This document shows positions 9,877 through 21,295 of a stretch of DNA of 64,000 nt, piece by piece. Where the stretch lies: positions 20,989,381-21,053,380 of the forward strand of contig CM056389.1 in assembly GCA_029718625.1 (NCBI GenBank), given 5' to 3'. The stretch is from Synaphobranchus kaupii. Its lineage: Eukaryota; Chordata; Actinopteri; Anguilliformes; Synaphobranchidae. Position 1 is the first letter of the stretch. Each line of letters starts with the position of its first letter. The notes under the pieces were generated by a model. The model was not told where the DNA came from. It was given only the letters and a program-made list of their open reading frames with translations, and did not search any database. The position numbers were made by a program, and so were the translations under genes.

Positions 9877-12165
9877 TTATTTGTTGTCACATTCGTACGT
9901 CCGGGACAAAGCATCAGCGACAACGTTATCCCGTCTGCGGATGTGTTGAATATCTAGATCATACCCCTGTACAAATAAACTCCACCGCATGAGACGCTGA
10001 TTGTTGTTTCGCATGCGATTAAGGTAAACAAGCCGGTTATGATCACCACTATGGGACGAAAAGTGGAACCTACGTACACATCAAAATGCTGTAAAGCAAG
10101 AACCAGAGCTAGTGTCTCCTTCTCAATTGTAGAATATACCCGCTGATGACGATTAAACTTCTTTGAGAAGTAGCAAACGGGATGATCAACCCCAAAAGTG
10201 TCTTCCTGCAGGAGGACGGCACCGGCACCACATTCACTTGCATCAACGGCAAGTTTAAATGGGCGAGTAAAGTCAGGTGCAGAGAGAACCGGCGTGCTGA
10301 TCAGCAGATCTTTAACATTATCAAAAGCCTGTTGACATGTCTCTGTCCAGCAGAAGGTACTTTTTGTGCTGAGGAGGTCTGTCATCGGAGAGGCAACCGC
10401 AGAAAAGTTTCTGCAAAAACTGGTAGTAGCCTACCATGCCGAGGAATCTCCGCAGGTCGCGCCTGGTCCTGGGGACCGGAAATTTACATATCACCTCCAC
10501 CTTTGTGTCCACTGGTCATACTTGTCCCCGCCCCACAACTTTCCCCAAATAGGTGACAGTGGCTTGGCCGAATTCACACTTCGCAAGGTTCACCGTTAAG
10601 CTAGCAGCAGACAAGCAATCGAGAAGAGCTTCAATCTGTTCTACATGCTGGGACCAAGACTCACTGTAGATTACTAGGTCATCCAGGTAAGCCTCACAAC
10701 CTGGCAACCCAGACACCACGAGGTTAACCAGCCTCTGGAAGGTGGCAGGGGCGTTTCTCATCCCGAACGCTATAATGGCATACTGCAGGAAGTTATCCGG
10801 TGTCACAAACGCAGAGATTTCCTTAGCACGCTCAGATAGGGGAACTTGCCAGTAATCCTTAAGCAGATCGAATTTGCTAACAAAAGCGGCAGAACCCCCA
10901 CGATCCACACAGTCGTCCATTCTTGGGAGAGGATAACAATCAGGTTTTGTGACTATTTACCTTCCTATAGTCTGTGCAGAAACGAAAAGTAGCGTCAGGT
11001 TTGTTAACCAGCAAACAGGGAGAACTCCAATCGCTCAAACTGGGTTCAGCGATGTTATTTTCCAACATGTAAGCTACCTCCTTCAGCTGTGAACGTTTCG
11101 CTGGGTTAATGCGATAGGGATGTTGTTTAATCGGAGGAGAAACACCCACGTCAATGTCTTGAAGTGCGACTGGGCACATCAGAGAACAGGGACAACAGGA
11201 TGAGATTTGTAATGTCGGCTCTTTCAGAGTTTGATAAATGGGGCAAGTGCACCTCCAAATTGAGCAGAAACTCAGAATTCCGCAACCTCCCTTCTGTAAC
11301 ACTCCTCAGAGGCATAACCACATCCCCGGCCTCCTCCTGTTCATAGGAGAGAGAGGAAGGGACACAAGACAGCGCCACACCCCTCACCTCATGCGATTCC
11401 TCGACCTGATGGTCCCAATAAGGCTTAAGCATATTAATATGACAATATGATAATATGCGGTCAGGAGTGGCAATAAGATAATCACGATCACCCACCCGGT
11501 GTTCGATTAAGTATGGGCCCGTATAGCGAGCTTGTAACGGGGACCCCGGGACGGGCAATAACACCATAACCTTATCACCTGGCAAGAAAGTTCAGAATTC
11601 GGCGCCCCGATAAAACCAGGATTTCATCTTCCTTTGTGAGGCCACAAGATTTGTTCTTGCTAACTCACCAGCCCGATGCAGTTTAAACCGGAAATTTCTC
11701 ACATAATCAAGCAGGTTTGTGGCATTTCCATCAGCTAGCCCCTTTTCCTTAAGTAGCTTCAGAGGACCATGTACCGTGTGTCCGAAAACTAGCTCAGCAG
11801 GGCTGAAACCAAGGGATTCCTGAACAACCTCCCGTACCGCAAAAAGCATTAAAGGAACGCCTTCATCTCATCCCAGTCCTTCTCAAACTCAAGGCAGTAA
11901 GCACGCAACATACTCTTGAGTGTCTGATGAAATCGTTCAAGAGAACCCTGCGACTCGGGATGATAAGCACTCGAAGTACAATGCTTAATCGCAAGCTGCT
12001 CAAGAACTTGGGCAAAGACCTAAGACATAAAATTCGATCCCTGATCAGACTGAATAGTCTTAGGAAGCCCAAACAAGGAAAATAATTTAATGAGCGCTTT
12101 AACAACCGGCGCCGTTATCTTCCGCAGTGGAATCGCCTTGGGTTTGTAATTGTTTGTAATGTAGA
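9877..12165 (-). pseudogene. Gypsy pol relic with integrase upstream of RT (Gmr1-like order)
   Basis: Read on the minus strand, the order is: integrase core (SDQGSNF at about 12045, then HPESQGSLERFHQT at about 11945), integrase C-terminus with a YTGPYLIE GPY/F-type motif (about 11520) and HINMLKPYW, then RT (KQHPYRINP; WSSPCLLVNK; FRFCTDYRKVNS at about 11000; YLDDLVIYS at about 10670), then RNase H (LAVDASECGAGAVLL; YSTIEKETLALVLAL; ending VVADALSRTYECDNK at about 9880). Integrase before RT is the Ty1/copia-like order described for Gmr1-group Ty3/Gypsy elements of fish and other deuterostomes. Several frameshifts and at least one stop inside the integrase core make it dead. Everything upstream of the integrase core is lost at the LINE insertion. 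Confidence 0.85.
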
Positions 12166-14050
12166 CATTACATTACATTACATTACAATCATTTGGCAGA
12201 CACTTTTATCCAAAGCGACGTACAATAAATCCATATTGAAGGTCATTGACGCGACTACAAAGCAAATCCGACAAAGCACAGCTTTCTCACAACGTAGGAG
12301 CTATCCCTAGTAATAAACATGAGTAGTACACACAGTCAGCTATACATTCTGAACTATAAAATAACCAAAAACACAAGTTAAATAGAAAACAAGCAAAAAA
12401 TAATAAACTATAGAATGGCCCTATATAGGTATAATTTTAGTCGAGGTGGAGTCTGAAAAAGTGCGTTTTCAGACCACAACGAAAAACAGACTGTTTCAGC
12501 CTAGCGCAGCAGAGTGGGGAGTTCGTTCCACCACTGGGGAGCTAGGGTGGAAAAGCTCCGCAGTCGGGACGAGCGGGAGCCGTTAACACAGAGGGGGGGG
12601 AAGTGCAAGTCGCCCTGCAGCAGCAGAGCGAAGTGGTCGAGCAGGAGCGTAGTGCTGGATTAAGTCCTGTTGGTAGGAGGGGCCTGACCTTTTGGCTGCA
12701 GTGTAGGCCAGGGTCAGAACTTTGAACCTGATCCTGGCCACGACCGGCAGCCAGTGGAGTGACCTCAGCAGGGGGGTGACGTGCAAGAACTTGTAGGGGC
12801 AGAATGGCGCAGGTTGGTAGGCTTGCGAGAAGCGAGTTGCAGTAGTCCAGACGTGAGGTGACCATGGTCTGGACAAGAAGCTGGGCGGAGTAAGTGGTCA
12901 GGTACGGCCAAATTTTCCTGATGTTGTACAGGAGGAACCTGCAGGACCATGCCGTTGCCCTGATGTGTTCTTTGAAGTCCAGCTGGTCGTCCAGGACCAC
13001 CCCCAGGTTCCTTGCAGAGTGGGAGGTGGTCACCATGGTTCCGTCGATGGTGATGGACAGGTCTAGGAGCGGGGAGGTCTTGTATGGCATGAAGAGCAGC
13101 TCAGTCTTGTCGAGGTGATGGCTAGACATCCACTCAGAGATGTCAGCCAGGCAAGCAGATATCCTTTCCTTTACCTGTGGGGTAGAGGGAGGGAAAGAGA
13201 GGAAGAGTTGAGTGTCATCGGCATAACTATGGTAAGAGGAGCCATGTGAATTAATAACCAAACCAAGAGACTTAGTGTAAATGAAGAACAGCAGAGGACC
13301 CAGTACAGATCCCTGTGGGACTCCTGTAAAAAGTGGATGAGGTGCAGAGACAGAGCCCTTCCAGGAGACTTGGTAGGATCTATCTGTGAGATAGGATGTA
13401 AACCAAGAGAGGGCAGTTCCAGAGATGCCCATCTCAGCCAGTGTGGAGATCAGGAGTTTGTGGTTGACCGTGTCGAACGCTGTAGACAGGTCAAGGAGAA
13501 TCAGGACAGAGGAGAGGGAGGAGGCTCTGGCAGTGACGAGTGCCTCGGTCACAGCCAGGAGCGCAGTTTCAGTGGAATGCCCGGTTCTGAAGCCGGACTG
13601 ATGAGGGTCGAGCAGGTTGTTCTGGTGGAGAAAAACTGACAGTTGGTTAAGGGCAGCTCGTTCAAGAGCTTTGGACAGAAAGGGCAGGAGAGACACAGGA
13701 CGATAGTTTCTAACATCAGAGGGGTCTAAGCTAGGTTTTTTAAGGAGTGGGGTAACACAGGCACTTTTGAAAACAGCAGGAACATAGCCACAGGTTAAGG
13801 AGGTGTTGATAATGGAGGAAAGATATGGAAGGACCTCACCGGATATAGACTGGAGGACTGCCGACGGGATGGGGTCCAGTGGGCAGGTGGTTGCACGCTG
13901 GCGTGTTACAAGTTGGAGTACATCTGTGTCCTCCAGAGTCTTAAAGGACGGAAATGTAGCGGTGGGTTCATTATGGGGCATCACCGGATGTGTGAAGGAG
14001 TTTCGGATCATGGCTACGAAAATGGTGTCACTTAAAAGGAGTCAATGGTG
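12166..14050 (-). mobile_element. 5'-truncated L2-type LINE with (ATTAC)n tail
   Basis: The left end is a pentamer tail (about five ATTAC units at 12167-12187) followed on the plus strand by CATTTGGCAGACACTTTTATCC-like sequence, the typical 3' end of fish L2/CR1-type LINEs. The element is on the minus strand and inserted in the integrase of the Gmr1-type relic. Its 5' end is not sharply defined; homology fades near 14050. Confidence 0.8.
12542..14011 (-). pseudogene. L2-type LINE reverse transcriptase, C-terminal part frameshifted
   Basis: The product would nick target DNA and copy LINE RNA. RT motifs are in order: PLDPIPSAVLQ, NYRPVSLLPFLSKALE, HQSGFRTGHSTETALL, LLDLSTAFDTVNH, GVPQGSVLGPLLF, YADDTQLFLSF, NLGVVLDDQL and TSRLDYCNSLLA. 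The endonuclease domain is absent because of 5' truncation. Near 12840 the frame shifts: the conserved C-terminal LLRSLHWLPV...RIRFKVL segment lies in another minus frame (about 12583-12850). The remaining protein order matches the L2/CR1 group of non-LTR elements. Confidence 0.85.
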
Positions 14051-15617
14051 AATTTTAAAAGGAGGAATGGGGGATGAATTGTGAGAAAATTGTATGGGAG
14101 TCAACTGAAGACGGGGGGTTTTCAGAATTATTTTGGGGAGGCAAATTAATTCAGGCTTCTGGCAACATTGACGAGAACGGACTTGGATATCCCATTTAGT
14201 GATGGCATAACTAAAAATGTAGCCTAGTCTAGTTGTAAGCTATCTCATTTAATCAATAAATGAGACTGAAATCTTTCTATGAATGAAAATGAGGTGAGAA
14301 ATATGTCTTACAATAGCTGGATTTTTACCTAATTTTAAACACGTTTGTATAACTGAGCAGCGTTCTGTCCTTCAGAGCAGGGGTGCACAAAGTAGGTTTT
14401 TAGCGATGGGGGATATCGATCCATACTTTTCGCGACCAAATGAATTAACAACTTATTGTTCAACTTCTGACAATAGCCATGTTTTAATAGGCTACCTAAA
14501 AGCTAAATGCAGGCGGAAAAGTTGCTGAAATTAGCAGGCAATTCATCACAAAAAGCATGGTAACATTAACAGAATTTAAGGCTTTATCAATGAAGCATAA
14601 TGGGGGAAAGTTGCAAGAGAGAAAACCGTAGGATGAAACCAAACATTTTTTATTAATGTTACACTCGTCAGTGCATCTCTTTTTGCCTAGCCTACTTTAC
14701 TTAGAACACATGTAGTTAATATTTTAATATAGATTGTATGTCAAAAGCACAAAAGGACTGGATCACGATGACGATTAGCTAAAGCCGTTAATACTATGTT
14801 GTTGTAAGAGCAATATACAAGTAATAACATAGATATCTTTGTAACACAGACAGCTGCTACTGTTATCAGCTTTTTGGCAAATCGGTGCCATCTCCTGGAG
14901 TGCAGTAGGAATGACGCGCCAAAACAAGGCTTTTACGCGATCATATGAAAGTCAAATGTGAACAGTAAAAAAATGTGTTTAAATAATTTTTATTTTTTAG
15001 CATTTATTTTTACAGATATGGTATAGCATTAACATTGGCCACTACCACTTTATATAGGCCTGATTGCATTGTAATGTAGTCTACACATTCGTGTACATGA
15101 GAGCCAAGTTTGGGTCGCATATCAGTTTGTGCACCGTTGCTTGAGAGCTCTGTGTAGCCTGTTTGAGATGCAATGTGTGCTTCTGACGTTTGGACTGTGG
15201 TTTCGCTATACAAAACCATAGACTCTAGAAAATGGCTACAAACCATCTATACTACAAACCAGGCAGAAACGTTTCCTGACCTTCCAGTGTATAAGCTTCC
15301 CCTGTGTCGTATGTCATCGCTTCGCGCAATAAATGATGGGATATCCAAGTTCGCGAACTTGTTTGGCGAGTTGCATTCGATGCATCCTCAACATTTGGGG
15401 CGGATCAAGTACATTTCCGGGATCTTCAAGCGTCCTCGCTTCTTCTTTGCGTTCTTGGCTTTGGAACGGTTGGAACTTGGCCAGTTATATGACGTCACCC
15501 TATTCACAATAACGTGTTTCTGCAAGTGTCCTTTTGTCGGGACACTTGACACTACATGCGTCACAAGTCCACAAGTCTGTACTTGTGCGGACGTGGTATT
15601 GAGAAACACCCCTAGAC
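14051..15617. other. Unassigned DNA
   Basis: No coding region is supported. A 169-codon frame at 15173-15682 runs into the MITE that follows and has no recognisable domain. The lost 5' part of the Gmr1-type element was looked for here and not found. Confidence 0.4.
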
Positions 15618-15891
15618 CAGGGGTGGGCAACTCCAGGGTGTATGGGTCTATGCAGGTTTTTGCTGCCATCAGTTACCAATAATTTAATTAACCCAATCAT
15701 TTACATGATCTGATATTTTATTACATTCCACAATATAAAAAGCAGCTGATGAATGTCCTTGTGTTGGTATGCATGTATTGTAGAGTTTTATTGCGGTGTA
15801 ATTTACGAGTGAATCGGTGATGGTGTATACAACTAATTAGCTGATTGAGCCAAGGTAACTGGTGGCAGTAAACAGGAGTTGCCCACCCCTG
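15618..15891. mobile_element. hAT-type MITE
   Basis: The 274-bp unit has perfect 17-bp terminal inverted repeats: CAGGGGTGGGCAACTCC at the left and its complement at the right. The flanks are CCCTAGAC on the left and ATCTAGAC on the right, an 8-bp target duplication with two changes. The CAGGGGTGGGCAA end is typical of hAT (Charlie/Tip100-like) elements. There is no coding capacity, so it depended on a transposase in trans. Confidence 0.85.
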
Positions 15892-16574
15892 ATCTAGACA
15901 GAGGGGCAGACTAACAAACACAAACAGAAACTTGAGACTTGACTCGGACCTGACATGAAAGACTTGGGACTTGCTCAAAATTACTTGGGCACAACTCTGC
16001 TTTGTACACACATTATCTGATCCATACTTTCTGGTTCAGATGAAGAGTCATGGAAGTCAGTCTCCTCATATGAATCCAGAGGACGACTACACAATTAATT
16101 CAGCAGCCTCAAGCACGGAAAATCTTTTTGCCGCTTCGCCATTGCACAAACAAAATGATTTATCACCGGTGGTTACTACTAAATGTGTATAACGTGCTTT
16201 TGTGTACAAAATCATGGTGATATTGTTGGCTTCTTGCTATGACAGAATATAAATTTCTGGTGGTAAAAAATATATTTTTATGAACTCACACATACACGCT
16301 ATTGTCCACTGTGCCACACATAGGTAGGTATAGTTGCAGGCGAGACTGGGTTGGGGGGTTGCTTGATAAATGGGCTAGCTACGTGATATAGTGACACTTA
16401 GAAACTCCGTATTCTGCAGAGTTGTCACAAATTGTGTACTAAGAAAGATAAAAGCATGGAGTTTGTTGTTTCCACTCATAGTTTGGTTGCAGGAGAAATT
16501 AATATCTCAGTTGAGCAAAGTATTGGTGCCGGCGCCATGGCCACTAGGGGATCTCTGCGAAGGGGTTAACTTAA
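15892..16574. other. Unassigned AT-rich DNA
   Basis: No gene, RNA or clear repeat boundary is seen. Short frames here lack any motif. Confidence 0.35.
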
Positions 16575-16739
16575 TTTTTTTAAATTAAGTTTATAATTAT
16601 TAGTATCATTATTTTTCTATGTGATATATGTTTATTGTTTTGACTAGATAAAAGCACTGTTTCTGTAAAACTACTGATGTCTGATGTATGTTCAATCTTT
16701 AATCAAAGCTGAAAATTGGAAAAAAATATCGATAGAATC

Positions 16740-17101
16740 GGAGCAATCTGGGGCTGTGCCTATGGGTTAAGTAGGGGCACACACACACACAACCGGTTTG
16801 CATGAACTAATCAGCCCAGGGCTTAAAAGTGTGCTTCTTTCTTTTGGGTGTCTGAGACCGGGGAATCCCTGCAGCACAGAGCGAGCGAGACAGTGTGCCA
16901 AAAAGCCCTGAGAACGCTGCCAAAATGTGTTTCGGTTTATTTTGTCTTTCTTATTTTCGTTTTTCATTTCTGCCAGGATCCCATGAGAGTGATAGGTGAA
17001 GATGTGTGTTCATTTGTTTGTTTGAAGAACACGCTCAATTCAATAAACCCCGGCGAAACCCGGGATTGCTGCATTCCCCTGTGTCCTGCTATTCTGTCCC
17101 T
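16740..17101 (+). repeat. LTR-like interspersed repeat copy in module A
   Basis: It matches 7913-8280 from the GCAATCTGGGGCTGTGCC part to the CTGTCCCTC end. The first bases of the unit (TGTGGCAGGG) are missing. It keeps the TTAAAAG word and the AATAAA signal (about 17041-17046). Confidence 0.5.
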
Positions 17102-17517
17102 CGGCATGTGACATACACGATTACCTCCAAGGCTTTAAAAAAAAAAAGCTTAAATTTGCTCTTCAGATCCTAATGATTCTTTAGCCTGTTGATCTGCCAT
17201 TTCCTCATCTACAGGATGAGAACCCCGGTTTTCTTGATCTACAGTGTAACTACGCTGAAATGCTGACCACCTTTGGCTCGTTTCTCAGTGATGAAATGGT
17301 CTTTATTTGTATCAAGCTTTTATACAGTGTTGACAGTGCTTTACAGAAAATAACTGAAATTACATAAATAGGAAAATAGAGAAATCGATTAAAAAATACA
17401 GTACAGTACAGTAAAGTTAGAAGGGGCGATTAGAGCAGGTATATGGATGCAATCTTACATAATGTACAGTGTTGAATGGTTTTTATTTTTAATGTATAAT
17501 ATATGCTAAAATTACAC

Positions 17518-17756
17518 TGTGGCAGGGCTCCATCCGGCAGAGCAGAATCAGAGCAATCTGTGGCTGTGCTACTGGTTAAGTAGGCACACACACAACTGTG
17601 TTAATTACATTAACTTATCAGCCCAGGGCTTAAAAGTGTCCCTCTTTCCACAGTGGGTGTGTGAGACCAGGGGATACCTGCAGCAGAGAGAGAGAGAGAC
17701 AGAGAGAGCGAGACAGAGAGACAGAGTGCGGCAAAAGCCCTGAGAACGTAATGCAA
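17518..17756 (+). repeat. Partial LTR-like repeat, 5' part only
   Basis: It starts TGTGGCAGGGCTCCATCC like 7913 and stops after the GCGGCAAAAGCCCTGAGAACG region. A GA-rich microsatellite (about 17685-17726) has expanded inside it. Confidence 0.5.
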
Positions 17757-18603
17757 CATAACATGCCGTTAAAAAAAAAAGCATGCTTAAATATTTTCCT
17801 CAGATCTTAATGATTCTTAAGCCTGTTGATCTGCGATTTTCTGATCAACAGGATGAGAAAGCCAGTTTTGTTGATCTACAGTGTAACAGCGTGCTGAAAT
17901 GCTAACCACCTTTAGCTCGGTTCTGCGAGATGAAATGGTCTTTATTTGTATCAAGCTTTTTATACAGTGCTTTACAGAAAAAAATGAAATTCCATGATAG
18001 GAAAATACAGAAGTTGATTAAAAAATACAGTGCAAGTAAGAAGGCCCGATTAGAGCAGGGAGATCTTACTTAATGTGTAGTGTTGAATGGTTTTTATTGT
18101 TACTGTATAATATTATTATTTTTTTAATTCACACAAATGAAATATTACAAAAGACAACATAACTAAACACAAGATTGCAATTATTATGACTTATTTATAA
18201 AAAAAGTAAGTTACTTTTTAATTGTTTTTAAAATGTAGATATGGGTTTTATAATGCAACAGATTCATGGGGAAAAGACGGGATGGTTCACATTGTGCAAG
18301 AACAATGCAGGACATGATCATCTTCAGCAAAGCAAAGTAAAATCATTGTAGGATTTCACTTCAAATGTCCTCTGCCCAGCTGGCACAAAACTTTATTGCA
18401 ACATTTACAATGCTGTAGCAAATTTATTTGAATGATAAGTGTTTTTACTAGCCAAACCACAACTTTACAGCTATGTTTGAAAAAAGGTCCATCTGACACT
18501 TTATTTCTGTAGAAAATGGTTTGGATATGTAACATAAAAAAAAAAAAAAAACTGTCCTCAACCTCAACACATTATGAACGTAATGTCTATAACTGGGTGG
18601 TAC

Positions 18604-19572
18604 TCACTGGTTTCCCTGTTTCAGCAAAACAGTGGATTTGAAAAACTTCAAAATGTTTGTGCGAATATCTTTCATGGCAATGCCGTAGATGATTGGGTTG
18701 AATGTGGGGGGCACAATCAAGAACAGAATTGAGCAGAACTTCTTGGTGTTGGGGCTGATCCCTGGGATCTTGTAGGTCGCGACAATGATGAACGCGGAGA
18801 GCTCAAAGAGGATGCAAATGGTGAGATGGGAGGCGCACGTCTGTATGGCCTTGCTCCTACTGTTTTTCTCCTGTTTCACCACACACGCAATGAGGATCTT
18901 CACATAGGTAAAGGCGATGATTAAGAAGGAGCACGTAGTTAATAACCAAGATGTGCAGAAAAAGTATAAGTTGTTGCTAGGGTTGGGGATGCACGCCAGC
19001 CTCACAATGGCTCCGTTGCTGCAGTAGACGTGCTTGATTAACGTCCCACACAATGGCGTTCTCACGGTCAGAATGAAGAGGATTGTGACCTGGCAGAGTG
19101 AGATGAACCAGGCCAGAAAACACAGTGAGACCAGTCTCCCAGTGGTCATGATGGCGTGGTAGTGCAGTGGCTTGCAGATGGCCACATAGCGGTCGTACGC
19201 CATGACTGATATAATGGTACAAACGGTTGCGCCATAAAAATGCACAGAGAAGGCCTGAACAATGGCCGCCACGTAGCTGATCGTCTTGTTCCCTGTCATG
19301 AAGAAGGACATCAGCTGGGTCATGATTACCGTGCCCCCGAGCAGGTCGCACGCTGCCAGGTTGCACATCATCATGTACATGGGCTTGTGGAGCTTGGCGT
19401 CCGTGGCGATCACAGTAAACACGGTGATGTTGCCCAGCAGCATCACGGCGTACACAATGAGCGAGACTGCAAACAGGGGGTAACCCTGCTGCCTGGTTAT
19501 GCTGAAACCTTCCACAGTGAACACGATGGGCTGCTTCAAAGGTACATAGGAAACATTTTCCAGCTCTGCCAT
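18604..19572 (-). CDS. Olfactory receptor, intact (OR A)
   Basis: A seven-TM odorant receptor, expected in olfactory neuron cilia coupled to G-olf. The single-exon frame gives 322 residues from the chosen Met. I took this Met (MAELENVSYV) because the next upstream one lies only eight codons away and paralogue C starts at the equivalent place; CTGTTTTCAAG just upstream may be a splice acceptor. Seen: N-glycosylation site NVS at 6-8, TM1 GN at 47-48, LHKPMY at 61-66, MAYDRYVAIC at 124-133, KAIQTCASHL before TM6, and NPIIYG in TM7. The second extracellular loop has three Cys (PLCG, HVYC, RLAC). The usual Cys at the start of TM3 is Ala103. An NKT glycosylation site lies in the first loop. The same N-terminal 197 residues recur in the three truncated copies to the right. 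Confidence 0.95.
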   Translation of the reverse strand: MAELENVSYVPLKQPIVFTVEGFSITRQQGYPLFAVSLIVYAVMLLGNITVFTVIATDAKLHKPMYMMMCNLAACDLLGGTVIMTQLMSFFMTGNKTISYVAAIVQAFSVHFYGATVCTIISVMAYDRYVAICKPLHYHAIMTTGRLVSLCFLAWFISLCQVTILFILTVRTPLCGTLIKHVYCSNGAIVRLACIPNPSNNLYFFCTSWLLTTCSFLIIAFTYVKILIACVVKQEKNSRSKAIQTCASHLTICILFELSAFIIVATYKIPGISPNTKKFCSILFLIVPPTFNPIIYGIAMKDIRTNILKFFKSTVLLKQGNQ

Positions 19573-20704
19573 CAGACCTTGAAAACAGTAACACATTCAC
19601 ATGTGTGATCAGAGAAATCCTATTACAGCTGCAATAACAAAACATCTCTAGTTCCCAGGTCTTCTAGAATGGTCTGCATTGTTACCAAAGCTCACACAGT
19701 ATTGTCTCATAGATGCGCCAAACAAAGTAACTGCAACATATTCTTTTGCTGTACTCTGAACGGTGTAAAGATGAGGTCTTACCTGTCTCAGGTTTAAGGT
19801 TGGCAGTCCTCTCTTCCTGATGGGCTATCAGGCTTTATCCTGCTCTATCCTCTCTCTCCTGTCACTCATTTTAGAGGCAGGAGAGGACCGCCCCTGAACC
19901 CAGTAATGTGCTGAAAGATGGGTTGCCCATACTGCTGTTTTTGACATGTTACTGCAGTGTACAGTTCAGGGGTCGCGTTAGGCCGGCAATTGCCGGTTTT
20001 GACCATTTTTTTATGACAAAGGCCGGAAAATGTAATTCCCTCCGGACATTCGGGCCGGTAAAAAAACAAAACATTTTTTTTTACTTTGGAATATAGTAAT
20101 TTAACATATTTAGTCTCAAAACCACGGCAATTTATCATTAGACCTATTATCACCACAAATCAGACAACGCTCCTCTCACGAAATCCGCTATTTCAAATCG
20201 TCTGCGTATCTCGTCGCAAATGAAAGGAGCCCATATGGATTGCTCGTTATAAAAAGGCCGTTTTTAACTGTCAGTAGGCATAGGCTACTTTAACTTAATA
20301 GGCCAAAAGCTTGATATAATCAGAATTTTTTTCCCTTGTCAAATCAATAGCCTAGGCCTACACTGTTCTGGTCTGACTTTCCCGAAAGGGTTGTTCGTTA
20401 ACGTTAGGTCGGATCCCAATTTTCACGTGTCGTTGCTGGCTCTTTTCCGTATAGCATCTTCCGCAACTCTGCAATTTGCCTTGGAGTAAAATCGTTATTC
20501 AAAATGAGGTTATTGCTCGTTATTCTGAAGAAAAATGTGTTCTAATAAACTAAAGATGCTAAATCAAGACAGCTTCTTTTGTTGAGAAAACATTAGGCTA
20601 CGCACGCAGTCACGGACACTAAATGCGCGATTTTAATGTAATTCATCCGCATGTGCAAGGCGAAGCTGTTATATTTCATTTTTATATTATTCCTTTATTT
20701 TCAA
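18982..20704 (-). repeat. Tandem repeat unit 1 (contains 5' part of intact OR A)
   Basis: This is the first of four near-identical head-to-tail units (lengths 1723, 1726, 1727 and 1732). A unit runs from OR codon 197 (plus strand GTTGGGGATGC) through the OR start and its upstream DNA to TATTTTCAA. Here the OR continues leftward to its natural stop, so this is the parental junction-free end. It lacks about 8 bases present in the other units near 19905 and has private changes (for example TAGGCCAAAAGC). Confidence 0.95.
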
Positions 20705-21295
20705 GTTGGGGATGCACGCCAGCCTCACAATGGCTCCGTTGCTGCAGTAGACGTGCTTGATTAACGTCCCACACAATGGCGTTCTCACGGTCAGAATGAA
20801 GAGGATTGTGACCTGGCAGAGTGAGATGAACCAGGCCAGAAAACACAGTGAGACCAGTCTCCCAGTGGTCATGATGGCGTGGTAGTGCAGTGGCTTGCAG
20901 ATGGCCACATAGCGGTCGTACGCCATGACTGATATAATGGTACAAACGGTTGCGCCATAAAAATGCACAGAGAAGGCCTGAACAATGGCCGCCACGTAGC
21001 TGATCGTCTTGTTCCCTGTCATGAAGAAGGACATCAGCTGGGTCATGATTACCGTGCCCCCGAGCAGGTCGCACGCTGCCAGGTTGCACATCATCATGTA
21101 CATGGGCTTGTGGAGCTTGGCGTCCGTGGCGATCACAGTAAACACGGTGATGTTGCCCAGCAGCATCACGGCGTACACAATGAGCGAGACTGCAAACAGG
21201 GGGTAACCCTGCTGCCTGGTTATGCTGAAACCTTCCACAGTGAACACGATGGGCTGCTTCAAAGGTACATAGGAAACATTTTCCAGCTCTGCCAT
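20687..21295 (-). pseudogene. Truncated olfactory receptor, copy 1 of 3 (TM1-TM4)
   Basis: The 202-residue frame is identical to OR A for its first 197 residues (TM1 to the second extracellular loop, ending ACIPN), then reads five residues (LKIKE) of unrelated upstream DNA and stops. TM5-TM7, including the TM6 and TM7 signatures, are missing, so it cannot be a standard receptor. The start context and upstream DNA are those of OR A, so transcription from the native promoter region remains possible. No other internal stop or frameshift is seen. Confidence 0.9.

Larger units (their letters stand above)
16575..18603 (-). repeat. Downstream flank of OR module A
   Basis: The segment at 16590-16735 (GATAAAAGCACTGTTTCTGTAA and following) matches about 36455-36590 and 56325-56430. 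The segment at 17150-18600 (CCTGTTGATCTGCCATTT; TTTATTTGTATCAAGC; GTGTAGTGTTGAATGG) matches about 37740-38500 and 57615-58400. It therefore belongs to the duplicated OR module. Two pieces of the LTR-like repeat lie inside it. Confidence 0.7.

Noticed and set aside
10182..10556. Plus-strand frames over the Gmr1-type pol
   Set aside because: They are antisense to RT and RNase H, whose motifs are on the minus strand.
14385..15140. CAGGGGTGCACAA at 14388 as a second hAT-type end
   Set aside because: No matching inverted end or target duplication could be found; GTGCACC near 15130 is too short to support it.
15173..15682. 169-codon plus frame
   Set aside because: It runs into the hAT MITE at 15618 and has no recognisable domain.
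19240..19608. Plus-strand frames of 122 and 65 codons repeated at each OR copy
   Set aside because: They are antisense shadows of the OR coding strand; the minus frame has the receptor motifs.
18977..19645. Long second minus-strand frames over the OR genes (213-292 codons)
   Set aside because: They are the +1 frame of the OR genes, rich in His/Gln/Arg, with no motif; their length comes from the base composition of the receptor sequence.
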